From assembly GCF_000143415.4 (NCBI RefSeq), contig NW_003314304.1, forward strand, positions 575,102 to 639,101: a DNA stretch of 64,000 nt, written 5' to 3'. Positions 33,866 through 45,726 of this stretch are shown piece after piece. Both the position numbers and the translations under genes were made by a program. The DNA comes from Selaginella moellendorffii. Its lineage: Eukaryota > Streptophyta > Lycopodiopsida > Selaginellales > Selaginellaceae. Numbering within the stretch: the stretch's first letter is position 1; every line of letters begins with the position of its first letter. Below the pieces are notes generated by a model that was given only the letters and a program-made list of their open reading frames with translations, was not told the origin of the DNA and made no database searches.

Positions 33866-36130
33866 CTAGAACATCATAATGTTCTCGTAGAAACAATTGT
33901 TGCAAATCCTTAGAGGGAAAATATAATCTTTATTACTTATAGAAAATAAGCTATCCTAAACTGAGAAGTGAAGCTTCACATTGGCATAACTAGAAACTTT
34001 CACTACTTCATTACCGAGGTTCTACTTTAACAACTCCATACAGTGTAAAATTGCTTTTGCCAATGGATCACTTTCATATGAAGCCTGAACATCTTCCAAC
34101 CAATCCAAACTAATTGTTGACATTATCTAGAACTAAGCCTGACAACTTAACAAAACATACATTTACTTTCTTTAGCATATACTTTGTGTTCATGCAACTT
34201 CTGAAACGCTAGTTCCAAGTGTTTCAAATGATCCTCTAATGTTTCACTAAAGACTAGAACATTATTAATATATAAGACAAAAAAAGTGTCTAAATCTAAA
34301 TATTCTATCCATCATTATATTGAATGCATTACATAACAATGGTATGACAATGAACTTATATGATCCATATCAAGTCTTAAAGGTTGTTTTCTGCACATCT
34401 TGATCTACCACTGATATTTCATGATACCTAGAATGAAAATCAAGTCACGTAAATATTTAGCCTTTAAGAATTGCTCAAATAAGTCATCAATGCGAGGCAA
34501 AGAATAACTGTTTCTAACCATAATCTTGTTAAGAGCCCAATAATCAATACACAACTTCATAGTTCTATCCTTTTTTATAACAAAAAGGACTAGTGCTCCA
34601 TAAGATGACTTGCTTGGTTAGATATAACCTTTATTAAGAAGCATCGTGAGTTGCTTCTTGAATTCAACCATCTTTTTTATATTCAAATAATATAAAACTT
34701 TTGTAGGTGGTTTAGAACTTGGAACAATCTCAATCCAATGATCAACTTCACAGCTAAAATGTAGCTCTGGCAGCAAATTCTTTGGAAAGATATCTTAATT
34801 CTATGCCAACAACTCTAATATTTCCTTTAGTACAAAATAAACTCTATCACCAATTTAAACTGGGTCACCATCACCCTTACCTTCATCACTTGAACCAAAA
34901 AGGTCTAACATCCTTTCTTAGCTGCTTTTTGAGTGGCTTTTACAATCAGGAACTTAGCATTCTACTTTTGAGGAGCACTTTTGCAATTGGAAGGACACAT
35001 TAAAAGTCTTTTTATATGACTTTATCTAGCATCATAAAAATTTTTGATATATTTATTGAAGAAATCCATGCCAAACACCATCTAAAAATTTAATATTTTC
35101 AACACTACCAAGTTCAATCTCTCTTTCCACTTAGATATTTTTATTAGAACATCACTCACAAATTTTCTAGCTACTTGTCCACCTTCTACAAAACAAAAGT
35201 GTATGGATTGCACTTAGCTTTCAATTCTAATAACTTTACTAAGTTTTTGAATATCATGCTATGCATAGCTCTTATACCAACCATCACTTAGATTTAATGT
35301 CCGTAGATAAAGCCTACAAGATACATCAACAGATCAGTGCTTACATTGATTGTGAGAAAAGTTTGAGGGAAATAAAAAAAGTAACTCATCTCCTCTTTCT
35401 CATAATTTATATTGACAACTTCGTTAACCCCTTCAGCTTCACCACCACCATCTTCCCTCATGACATTAATGAGACCTTGTTTTATGCTTGTTAAGACATT
35501 CTGAAGACCTTTATAATAGAAGCAATAACCATACTACTCGTTCATTAGGAGTAGGTTTCATAAATTGCTACTACTTGTACCCACCAAGAGGAAGACCAAA
35601 GGGCCTAGGACCAAAAGAAGCTATCGGTGGTTGCCAACCATTATCTTTATTAACTGTTGTTTGTGAGCTCTCATGGTGGAACTTTCCTTCCACCCTTTGT
35701 TTTAGATCATCTTGTTTATTCCCAAAGTTCTTATTCTTATTCAAGGTATCAACATACAGTTGTTGATACTATTCCATGAATGAATGACTAAAGGCAACTT
35801 GTTGTACTACATCTTTACATTCCAAATATATCTTTGGCTTAAATTTCAAAATCTCATTATGAGAAAGTGAACTCAAACCTTCTAGAAAATAACATCAAAC
35901 ATCTTCATCATTCATATTTACAATCATAATGCACTTCTTTGAATTGACAATCACAAATCACTTCACTTCACAGTAAGTTGATACAAAGAGGTAGAACATA
36001 TATTTTGTATGTTTTTTGGTTTTTTCCACATCTATCCAGCAAGCAATATATCATATCATACAATATGTCAGCTTCTTGCTGGATGGTTCATTATTATGAT
36101 CACTAACATGATTTAATTCTAGAAAAGGTG

Positions 36131-36950
36131 ACTCAAAAATCCACTAAGTCTCCACCCATTTGGACTTGGAACCTTGCCAGCTACTGAAATTGAAATTGTG
36201 TATACTCTAAAGATATGTGTTACACTTAAACACTAACATGCAACTCTAAATCCTAAACAAAAAACATAATACAAATATAACATTTTAAAGTCATTGTGAT
36301 GGATATCCAGGTTATATAATGATGGATAATGTCTCACCAATGATATTAACTTATCTCAGTCAAGAAGGTTGGAGCAGGTAAACTGTAATACCCTTCATGA
36401 TTATGCTACCCTAGGAGAATTAATGACTACAAATTATGATTGAAATAGAAAATGGTTGTCAAAATCAAGCATATCACTTGATCTGGAAAAAAAATTTAAG
36501 CTCCCTATAGTTCACAGTTACATGTATTTTTTAATAAGACCATGTGCAAATGATCAATTGAAAGAAGGATATGGAATTGAAGATTTATCTTACAAATTTG
36601 GAAAGTTTCTAGAGAGGAGAACATTCAGTGTTATATGAAAAGCTCTTCTGAGACTATATTTCTTAGGGATGATAAGCTTATTGACTTTAAAAATCATATT
36701 GTTACTTTTAAATGCAATGAATCAAGGTTGGTGGCACAGATTTCAATCTTCACATGGTATATATGAGGTGAGTAAAAATAAATTCAAAGATATGAATAAC
36801 TTATGTTGGTGTTCTAACACTCCAAGCGATATTAGTTTAGCTGCAGAAAAAGTTTGGGCCTTTAGAAAACTTTCCAGAATTTCCTTAGGGTGAGAAGACT
36901 TAGATGAACTTCGGAATCTCCCATGCTTCATTATAAGAAAATAATTAAAA
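36131..36950. other. Region without a recognisable gene, A' copy
   Basis: Counterpart of 5991-6800, with the same short open stretches (36456-36638, 36669-36893) and no motif that I recognise. Confidence 0.4.
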
Positions 36951-36951
36951 C

Positions 36952-37956
36952 GGAATAATATTTGTGCTTAGGATCAATCACAATGGCATTGCAAGCAGCA
37001 CCAACACTCCTTTCAACTTATACAGAGTGGATCTTACAGGCAATCACGAACATCCCCAATTGGAAACATCTGGAATTAATAGCATTATATTTATGATCTC
37101 CTCAGCATCATCCAAGAGCCCGCAAGAACACTGATCAAGCAGCAATAGTGATCTCACTTGAGACTTAGAAACCATTGGAGCTAGTGTGTCTCTAGTAGGG
37201 ATTACCAGCACAAGGTGGCAGAAAACGATCAAAAGGCCCATGAAACTCTTGAATCCTTCCAGATTCAAGACTTTAAAAAGCTGAATGGACAGATCACCAT
37301 GTAGATTCTGGGTAAATGACACGATAAGAACATTCCTGGTCACGATGTTTGGCTGTAAACAGCATCTAAACAATGCCCAAGCGGTCGTCCAAGTGTCCAT
37401 TTTTGCCCATACACTCTGATAATGTAATTCCTTTAGAACGTCTACGGTGTCAAACAAGCACTTTGCTTCTCTTTTGGCATATGTAGTGATCATAACATTC
37501 CATGCTAAGAAAACTGTCCACGAGACAAGGTTTCTTTGAGGCATTGAATCAAAGAGATTGTGAATCCAGTGACAATAGCATACAAGGTAGCTCATGCAAA
37601 CTACGTTCCATTCTAGAATTCGATCAAAAACAAGCCTTGCGACGTACATTTACCAAAGAATCGCATTCCATGTCACTACATTCTTCCCAGGCACGGAATA
37701 AAAAGCGTGCAAAGCTGATGATTGTGAATGTAATCTTGGAGCAGGATTTTCCATGAAAAGGAGTCTGGGGCGCGAATGGAGCCAAACACGCGGCGTGCAT
37801 CGCCAGAGCTCCCGCATTTGCCATGCCTTGGAATCCTGTGGTGTGTCAACGCCAAAGATCTAAGCAATGCTTGCAAGATCCAGACATTCGAAGGAACACG
37901 TTACGAACAACGTCTACATTGCGAATCTCCTCGTCCAAATGCGATATCGGCGCTTA
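36952..37956 (-). pseudogene. PPR protein pseudogene, A' copy
   Basis: Counterpart of 6800-7800 with the same degenerate repeats. Here one frame stays open further into the C-terminal E-like part (SCGLLDDAEEII, IPDVSNWGCS), giving a 201-residue stretch at 37649-37044. Upstream repeats remain in other frames, so it is still a pseudogene. Confidence 0.75.
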
Positions 37957-38031
37957 AAAGCTTCCTATTTTGCGAGGGTTTAGGGTTTATCATTCCCTGG
38001 CAGCAAGGATCCAGCGGAGGATGATCCCAAG

Positions 38032-39143
38032 ATGTATGGTGCTACAGTGATGTGGGGGCGGTCTGGTGTGGGATTTCAAGATCCCCGCCGGGATTCCTAT
38101 GACAAATGTAGAGCATCCTTGAGGCGTGGTGAGTATGGTGTAGACCGTGACTTTTGACTTGAATCTTCGGACTTTTGCCTTATCTAGTATCATGGGCAAT
38201 AATCATCTATGAACGAGGGTCCAATCAGCTCTGGAGCACATAGGATTCCACTGGGATTTCTCTCCACCATTTGCCCTTGTGTAAGTTCTCACTCTTTCCT
38301 CTTTGTTGGATTTTCGTGGATCCATCGTTGTGATTTTTGTGGTTCTTCCAGCTCGCAAGAATTTGTCATCCGATCGAACTCTCATGCTGGATTTGGTGCT
38401 GTGGACTGTCGATGATCCGCCACCAGCGCATCTCTTCGTCACCTCCACGGACAGTGATCTCTCTAGTGCGTTTCACTTGCTGCGGATGAAGAACTACAAC
38501 GTTCTTCTGGCATGCAACTCTCACGCGGCCTCCCTGGCTCTCCTTGCCGCAGCTTCGGCAGTATGGCAGTGGGGTAAGCTCGCTAGAGAAGAAGGCCCGG
38601 TAGCACAGACAATCGTGAGCAGCATTCATCGCTCTCCCGGGAGTTTTTATAAATTCGTCACCGCCACCATGTTCTCCTCCACTATCATTTACGCTGCCAA
38701 CGCTACTTTTACCTTGGTCTCCATCGCCACCAACTCCGCCACCACCACCTAGTCCAGCATCGCTTCCGCCACCACCAGCACAAGATTCTCCGCCAGGGAC
38801 ACTAGAGAAGCAGGAATCTTTACAGGACTTCCACAAGGATATTTGCGCACTGCTCCAACAAGCGGCTTTGACGCTCAGCCAAAAGCCTCCGGAATCGATG
38901 CTTTTGAGTGTGACCCTGGGAGAAAGGATGATTGCTCCACAGCAACAGAGAACAGGAGAGTTTCCAAGGGGAAAGCTACTGAGAGCTCGACGTCTCAGTG
39001 TAAATGCTGTGAAAGTGAAGGATGGAAACCTAGTCGGGAGCCCAGCTCGCCAGGTGCTGTCACCAGTGCCCGAGACGAAGGAAAGTGGACGTGGAGAAGG
39101 TTTTGTTCGGATCCGGGATGGAGGAAGCGGCAAAAGGCAAAAG
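38032..39143 (+). pseudogene. NYN-domain gene relic, A' copy
   Basis: Same exon-like pieces as 7876-9006. The core DRTLMLDLVLWTVDDPPP through NYNVLLAC and AVWQWGKLA is intact (38366-38590). A 20-base deletion removes the end of the first exon-like piece and part of the intron donor near 38125. LRMKNYN is kept here where copy A has LQM, closer to the family. The tail frame from 38868 runs on, open, into the UGT fragment at 39144. Confidence 0.65.
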
Positions 39144-39353
39144 ACTGCCAAGCAAATCGAGGAGATTGCGCTGGGATTGGAGGCAAGCAAGGTTCCTTTC
39201 CTCTGGGTGATACGATCAAACTCTGTTCTTCGCATGGACGAGGAAGGTTTCGTGAGCAGGACTGGCGGGAGAGGATTGTTTGTGAGCTGGGCGCTGCAGC
39301 TAGAGACCTTGCAGCACGAATCAACCGGGGCTTTTGTCACTCACTGTTCATGA
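39144..39353 (+). pseudogene. UGT fragment in frame with the NYN tail (chimeric open frame)
   Basis: As at 9007-9217, but one extra G just upstream makes the open frame 38868-39353 (161 residues) continue from the NYN gene tail into TAKQIEEIALGLEASKV and end after AFVTHCS. A 12-base deletion removes the EFHK region. The result is a potential chimera of NYN tail and partial UGT with no catalytic site. Whether it is expressed is unknown. Confidence 0.7.
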
Positions 39354-40200
39354 GTTCGAATGTCCGGATGGCCTCCTGGGCCTCACCAGCTCGAGGGTAG
39401 GCCGCGACCATGGCGTCGTAAGAAGTTACGTGTGGAGGGATTTGCCGAAAGACAGCCTCGGCACTGGGCAGTGATCCACACCTCGCAAACATCTGGACGA
39501 GAAAGCTTCTGGAGTGGAGGCTCGCCTGGTTGGCTTCTCCGAGAGGACTGACCCCGACATGGTTGGCTTCCACGCCTTCCAAGTCCATTCCAGTGAGAGC
39601 TCGGATGGCCTCGCGGCAGTGGTGGCTGTTTCCAAAGGCCGTGATCATCGCAGTCGGCTCGGTCGAAGACTGTGACGGCGTCCACCAGGCTGCGGCATTT
39701 CCCATACATGCTCCTTTCATCCTTGTCAAGGATTACATCAAAGATCTTCGTTGCCTTCTCGAAAACACCATTGTGAGCAAACGCTTGCAGCATTGTAGTC
39801 CGAGCGACTACGTCCTTCTCAGGCATGAGAGCATACATCCTCTAGGCATTTTCATTTTCCCTGGCTTTGGCATACGCAGTGTTCATCGCAGTGTGCACGT
39901 AAAATGTTTGGTTTCTCCATCGCATAAAAAAACGCTTCGCTCCTTCCAGCTGGTCGTGCGCTTCATAGGCTGATATCAGAGCACCCCAAAAAACCGGATT
40001 TCTCTCTCCTGTCCCCTTTCTGGGTACCATCACAGACTACATTCGTCTCGGGCATTCGATCAAATAGTTCTTGGGTTTGATCCAAGTTCCTATCAACTGC
40101 ATAGCGTCGTATCATCACGACCCATGGCCCCACATGAGATTTGCAAGGAAAACATTGGAGCTATGGTGGCCGCTCAAAGTCCTGTGAATTTCTTTCACCC
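39337..40200 (-). pseudogene. PPR protein pseudogene, inverted module, A' copy
   Basis: Counterpart of 9209-10115, with the same repeats (MYALMPEKDVVARTTMLQAF, MFARCGSLPSAEAVFRQIP) and frame breaks. It also lies head to head with the 240-residue gene at 40289. A deletion of about 30 bases occurs near 40013. Confidence 0.75.
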
Positions 40201-40248
40201 TTTCCCGGACAGCAAAGAAAGAAACCTCGCTACCTTTTGTGAAACTTC

Positions 40249-40256
40249 TATATAAG
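40249..40256 (+). promoter_or_regulatory. TATA box of the 240-residue gene (unit 3)
   Basis: TATATAAG, with its start 40 bases before the ATG at 40289, in the leader shared by all four units. Confidence 0.6.
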
Positions 40257-40288
40257 AGTTCCAAGAATTAGGTTTTGATAGGATTCTC

Positions 40289-41011
40289 ATGGGACATAGC
40301 AAAGAATTAATTGTAGAACTCCCAAGGGTAATGAAAGTGGAGAGGATTTTATTCTCTTCCAACACCAACAATCTCGAGTGTGAAGTATTTGGGAAAGAGG
40401 AGCAAGATGGAGAGTGGAAGTTTTTGGGTAAAACAGGTCGAGAAGCAAGATTCAAGCTCACCAAGCTGAGATTCATCCTTGTCAAGCCTCTCTCTGGATT
40501 TGAGGTATCTACAATTGTGAGTTTCTATGGCAAGGACGATGCCCAAAAGCCCGTGGAGGAGTTGGAGTTGAAATACGTCAATCCTCAACATGTGGACTAT
40601 CAAAAACCTTTTAAAGTCGGCCAGCTTTCCAAGGACACTCTTGTCACGAAAGCAATTGTTCGATCCAATCTTCGGTACTACAAGTTCCGGTTGTGGGGCA
40701 ACATAGAGTATCCCTGCCAGTGGTGGTTTCCAATGGGACACTATGACCAGGACAAGCCCAACCCTAAATCGCGAGAGTTGACCATCAGATACTTTGATGT
40801 GAAGAACGAAGGGAAGTTAACGCTAGCGCCTCAATGCAAGTTGAAAGTTTTTGAGAGGACTTCCACTCGTCACTCAGAGTGCGAGGAATTTGATCTACAC
40901 AATCTTCCACAAAAGAAGCAGCCAAGCATTCGACAAAAGAAGCTGCCAAGCAGATGGGATTTTGTTAAAAAGCTACTATACTTTGCTTTAAAGGTTTTTA
41001 GAAGTAATTAA
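40289..41011 (+). CDS. Unrecognised 240-residue protein (unit 3)
   Basis: Four residue differences from unit 1 (R3H, N84D and two in the basic C-terminal tail), otherwise identical. The two-half beta-rich layout is the same: residues about 17-65 and 119-171, each with a W-x-F/W-W-F plus G turn. It has no intron, signal peptide or membrane span. It is followed by overlapping AATAAA at 41040-41049, then by the intact UGT 341 bases downstream. The function is unknown. Conservation of the frame in every copy argues that it encodes a real protein. Confidence 0.8.
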   Translation: MGHSKELIVELPRVMKVERILFSSNTNNLECEVFGKEEQDGEWKFLGKTGREARFKLTKLRFILVKPLSGFEVSTIVSFYGKDDAQKPVEELELKYVNPQHVDYQKPFKVGQLSKDTLVTKAIVRSNLRYYKFRLWGNIEYPCQWWFPMGHYDQDKPNPKSRELTIRYFDVKNEGKLTLAPQCKLKVFERTSTRHSECEEFDLHNLPQKKQPSIRQKKLPSRWDFVKKLLYFALKVFRSN

Positions 41012-41039
41012 AAATGTTTATAAACTTAAATCTATCTTA

Positions 41040-41049
41040 AATAAATAAA
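41040..41049 (+). promoter_or_regulatory. Polyadenylation signal
   Basis: Overlapping AATAAA hexamers 29 bases after the stop at 41011. Confidence 0.5.
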
Positions 41050-41352
41050 ATCTTTAATAGTTCAACTTTGTCTCTTCTCTTTGTCTGATTTAGAGTAGGA
41101 AGTTTTCGTGCGACAGATAACATAAGGATATGTGTCTGCTACATAGAATTCTCACCACTAAATTTTACCACAATACGGCCACCTCTTGGACTGTATGGTT
41201 CCTATTGCCAATCATACAATTATTAGTGAAAGACAAGACGTAGAGGAAAGAACAGTGTCCAATTCAGCCCATAAGTGCTGGTATTTCAAACGATCCATCA
41301 AAACTTCCTCTTTGAAAAGCTTCTTCTTTGTTTCTTGGTCTAATCATCATCC

Positions 41353-42838
41353 ATGGGCTCTCACGAGAAACTTCACGTTGTTCTTATCCCACTTCCAGCA
41401 CAGGGACATGTCGTTCCAATCATCTATCTCGCCCGCAAGCTGGCGCTCCTCGGAGTCACTGTGACCATCATCAACGTTGATAGCATCCACGAAACCTTGC
41501 AGCAATCCTGGAAGAGCGAGGACAATCCTGTGAGTAATGGCCACAACATTCGCCTCGAGTCCATCTCTATGGACTTGCGAGTTCCCAATGGCTTCGACGA
41601 GAAAAACTTCGACGCGCAGGCCGCCTTCTGCGAGGCCATCTTCCGAATGGAGGATCCACTCGCGGAGCTCTTGTCCCGGATCGATCGAGACGGCCCCAGA
41701 GTCGCGTGTGTCGTCTCGGACTTTTACCATCTCAGTGCTCCACACGCTGCAAAGAAGGCTGGATTGGCTGGAGCGAGCTTTTGGCCGGGAAACGCTGCTT
41801 GGGCTGCCATCGAATTCCACGTTCCAAAGCTCCTGGAGATGGGAGACGTTCCTGTCAAAGGTGAAGCTTTGATTGATCTAGAAGTGTGTTCTAAGAAAAC
41901 TTGGGATTTCTATGGTGCCAGCGGGAGATGAAAAGCTGATTTCTTACATCCCTGGAATGGAGCTAAGATCGCAAGACATTCCACTCTTCATGCACGACGG
42001 AGAATTCGAGAAGAACGGGGAAGAACAATCACTGTATCGCTCCAAGAGGATCGCACTGGATTCTTGGTTTCTGATAAACTCTGTCCACGACATCGAGCCG
42101 CGAATTTTCGAAGCGATGAGGGAAGGATTCGGGGAGAATTTCGTGCCGGTTGGACCATTGTTTCCTCTCAAGGGAGAGGCGATCGATTCGACTGGATTGC
42201 AAGAGGTAAACCTGAGAACTCCGGATGAATCTTGTCTTCCATGGCTAGACAAGCGTGATCGTGGTTCGGTCCTCTATGTTTCGTTTGGAAGCATCTCCTT
42301 CATGACTGCCAAGCAATTCGAGGAGATCGCGCTGGGATTGGGGGCAAGCAAGGTTTCTTTCCTCTGGGTGATACGATCAAACTCTGTTCTTGGCATGGAC
42401 GAGGAGTTCTACAAAGGTTTCGTGAGCAGGACTGGCGGGAGAGGATTGTTCGTGAGATGGGCGCCGCAGCTAGAGATCTTGCAGCACGAATCAACAGGGG
42501 CTTTTCTCACTCACTGCGGATGGAACTCCATGCTCGAGAGCTTGGCGTGTGGAGTGCCAATGCTGGGGTGGCCATCTATGTTTGAGCAAAACACGAATGC
42601 CAAGCTGGTGCTGGAAGGCGAGGGCGTGGGAGTGGCATTCTCGAGATCTGGAGGGAAGGATGGATTTGCGCCGAGAGAAGAGGTGGAAGAGAAAGTGAGG
42701 GCGATCATGGAGGGAGAGCAAGGCAGGAGATTGAAAGCCAGGGCGATGGAGATTCGAGAATTGGCTGTCAAGGCTGCTTCTCCCGGAGGTTCTTCTCACA
42801 CGAACCTCAAGAAATTCGTGGAGAGCCTTGCCTCGTAA
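41353..42838 (+). CDS. UDP-glycosyltransferase, family 1 (two exons, intact, A' copy)
   Basis: The exons are 41353-41860 and 41922-42838. The intron is 61 nt with the same GTGAAG...GCCAG ends, and the spliced product is 474 residues. Catalytic His19 in PLPAQGH, Asp123 in VVSDFY and the full 44-residue PSPG box (349-392, WAPQ...HCGWNS...Q) are present. I count about four base differences from the copy at 11255, of which two change exon-2 residues (LEASK to LGASK, HEATG to HESTG). It should be an active cytosolic sugar transferase with an unknown acceptor. The near identity implies very recent duplication or gene conversion, so the two genes may be functionally redundant. Confidence 0.93.
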
Positions 42839-42842
42839 AGAA

Positions 42843-43540
42843 GATCTTCGCGGGGATACCGATCAAAAACGCTGTCGCGGCAACGATCATGATCGTCGCC
42901 TATGGCCAAGAGGGCGACGGGGATTCCGCTAAGCAGGTGTTTGATCGTGCCTTGCCCAGAATCTCCTTTGCTGGAACGCGATGCTCACAGCATATGCGCA
43001 GAACGTGCATTTGCATTAATCGAAGCTTCTCTTTGATACCATGCCCGAGAAAGATGTGATCTCTTGGACCGCAATGCTACAAAAACAATACCTAGTTTGA
43101 TAGATGCCGAGAATGTTTTTGCAACTAAATGGAATTTAGCAACCTGGACTGCTATGGGTCATGCAAATGCCCAAGCCAGGAATATGGAAAAGGTGAGGAC
43201 ACGATGCTAGAGAAAAATCTAGTGTTGTGGAACTCTCTCATTGCAGGATTTGCTCACAATGGATCTATCGAGAAGGCAGAAAAGCTCTTTCTCGAGATGC
43301 ATGAGTGGGATCTCATGTCTGTGAATGCTCTAATCTCTACTCATGGCAATGTCAATTGAGTGCAAGTTATTTTGGATTCCACTCCTTTGGTGAGCACCAT
43401 GCTCTAGAACACGATCCTGGTGGCCTACGGTGACAATGATTGCATCATTGAGGCCAAGACCATCTTTGATTATGAGGTGGAGCAGTGGAATCTCATGTTG
43501 TGGAACTCAATGATCTTGGCAGTTGAGTGGCAATCATGAT
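42843..43540 (+). pseudogene. PPR protein pseudogene downstream of the UGT, A' copy
   Basis: Counterpart of 12745-13440. The open stretch 43129-43359 keeps LVLWNSLIAGFAHNGSIEKA and FLEMHEWDLMSVNALI. Stops and frame changes flank it, and substitutions against copy A become more frequent here. Confidence 0.7.
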
Positions 43541-45405
43541 GTAGCCTAGCAGTTGTTCAATGTGATGCTCAAATGAGATATGGTATTTTGCCACTCAATC
43601 CTTACGCAATAAGATCTAAGTATCCCAAGACTTGATTATAAAAGAGATTTAATATATAATTTATTAAGATTTAAATATAGAAAGAAAGAGCTCATAAATA
43701 AGAGTGTACCCATTAAATACTGAAGAAAACAGCCCATAAATAAAAGTGCATCCAATCCCTTTAGTTATTTATAATAACTTTTTTCTACATCATCATCAAT
43801 TCTTTTTATGCCTCCTTTTATATTGGGATTGTGGGGACCCTATATTTAGGAAAACTTCCAAAGCTTCCAACTTTAGAAATTCTAGATGACTATAATCTAC
43901 GAAATAGATGTAATCAATCACAACACCATTTTATGGGTAATAGAGTTAAAATAGGACTTGTATCACTAATGGAGTTTAAAATCAATACCCAAGAAACATG
44001 TAATAAATTTGCTCATTCCCAAAGTTGAGTATGATATTAGTGAAACCATCATACCTAGGCAAAATGTATCTTATATACTTGCTATTATGAAACTTATCAT
44101 GCATGTTTTTGTAGAAAGTATGGTAAGTCCACATCATAACCTAGAAAATAAATAGTTTAGAAGTTTTATAAAATATAAAGTACCTACTTATTTTTTAGGC
44201 TTGCCTAACACTGATACTAACAAGATCCATAATGCACCTGGAGAGAATGATTTAGAATGAACTTTCATTGCACACATTATAAACTTATACATTAAGTTGG
44301 GGTTATTTAGCAGAAGGAAAATGATATAACTAGCTTCAAGTGGAAGTGTTTTTGACAAAAGGAATGTATCATGTATGTTGTTATTGGTCTAATTCTCAAC
44401 TTTCCCATTAATATATGAAAAACTATCTAGAAAGTTGAAGAAAATGAAGTCTGAGCAAAGTTTTTTGTATCTTTCAACACGAATAGTTGAACTAGTGTTA
44501 TATATTTATATTCATGTCATTTTCATGAAAGATGTTAACAATCTCATATAGGAGCCACTAAAGACACCCATAGTGCTTTAGTGTGCTATCGGGGAAACAA
44601 AGAAAATCTATAAAAAAGCTAAGTGAATCAAAAAACAATAAATAAAATGCTATTATTATATAGTATATTATTAATGAGAGTTCCTATAACTCCTCATCAT
44701 GAGCATTTTGTCAAACATGAATGAAACCACTATAAAAAATCATTGCTATAAAACACATAAATCCCCTTTTTGTTTGTAAAAGTAAGTTTTAAAATTAATA
44801 TAATATTTTTTGAACTTTTCGATTATTGTCATTTATTGGTGGAACTTATTCCAGATTTTAACCATTTAGTGGTGGAACTTGCCTGATTCTAATTGTTTGA
44901 TGGTGGAATATAGGCCTCATTTAGAACTTCCTCATCCTCCTTTTCATCATTATTGACACCATCATTACTAGCATTAATAACTTCGTCCTAGTCTAATGTA
45001 AAGATCTCTTTCCCAAGGCATTTTAATTCCCAAACACAATCTAACTTTCATGCCTTTTAAACTCTTATAAATATTATTAGATGTATTCTTCCATCCTTTA
45101 TACCCTTTGTAATAAGTCAAGTGTAAATTGGTGTCTCAAATGGCACACCTTTATATCGAAGAAGATAATATATTTAGAAAAGATCCTAGAAATTTTATTA
45201 TACTTTAAAACTATATGTCATATGAAATAAAGCTGGCTATAGCGGCAATTATAAGTTGTTTTACTTTTGGACTTATTTAGCAACCACCCCTTTGTGATCC
45301 CTTCCAAATATGCACTGACACATGTGTCGGAGAATATGAAAATGATATCTAGATCATCATTAATGTGTAGTGCCAAAAACTTCTCATTTTCACTTATAAT
45401 TTGTG
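43541..45405. other. AT-rich spacer, no gene seen, A' copy
   Basis: Counterpart of 13441-15290, with several percent divergence and many short indels. No coding or RNA feature was recognised. Confidence 0.5.
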
Positions 45406-45726
45406 TGATGTAGAAAGTTCTTCTCAACTACTTCTAGTACTCATTCTTATAATATATATTATTTATAATGATTTATCATAGGATAACCACAGAGTGGAAT
45501 CTTAACCCTTAAACATATATATGTATGAGTTTGAAGGCCTTGGGCCACTAAACAAAGGGATGAAGTCAAATTCCTAAACATATAGCCAAAGAGCAAAAGA
45601 ATTACAACATAGAATAATTCTAAAATATACAATCAAAGAACAAAGGAACAAAAGCATAGAACAACTTATAAGTGTATAACCAAGGAACTAAAGAATATGA
45701 ATATAGAAAGGTATATTTAAATAATC
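45406..45726 (-). mobile_element. Diverged minus-strand LTR fragment
   Basis: GATTTATCATAGGATAACC through GAGTTTGAAGGCCTTGGGCC follows the reverse-complement LTR sequence seen at 49365-49500, heavily mutated. Copy A retains only a stub of it (15291-15324). Confidence 0.5.

Larger units (their letters stand above)
31993..36130 (-). mobile_element. Ty3/gypsy chromovirus gag-pol relic, A' copy
   Basis: Near-identical to 1871-5990, with the same domain order (gag-like, reverse transcriptase with YINN in place of YIDD, integrase, chromodomain) and shared stops. The relic was therefore already dead before the block duplicated. An assembly gap replaces about 48 bases of the integrase/RNase H region. 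A 21-base deletion marks its upstream end near 36130. Confidence 0.85.
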
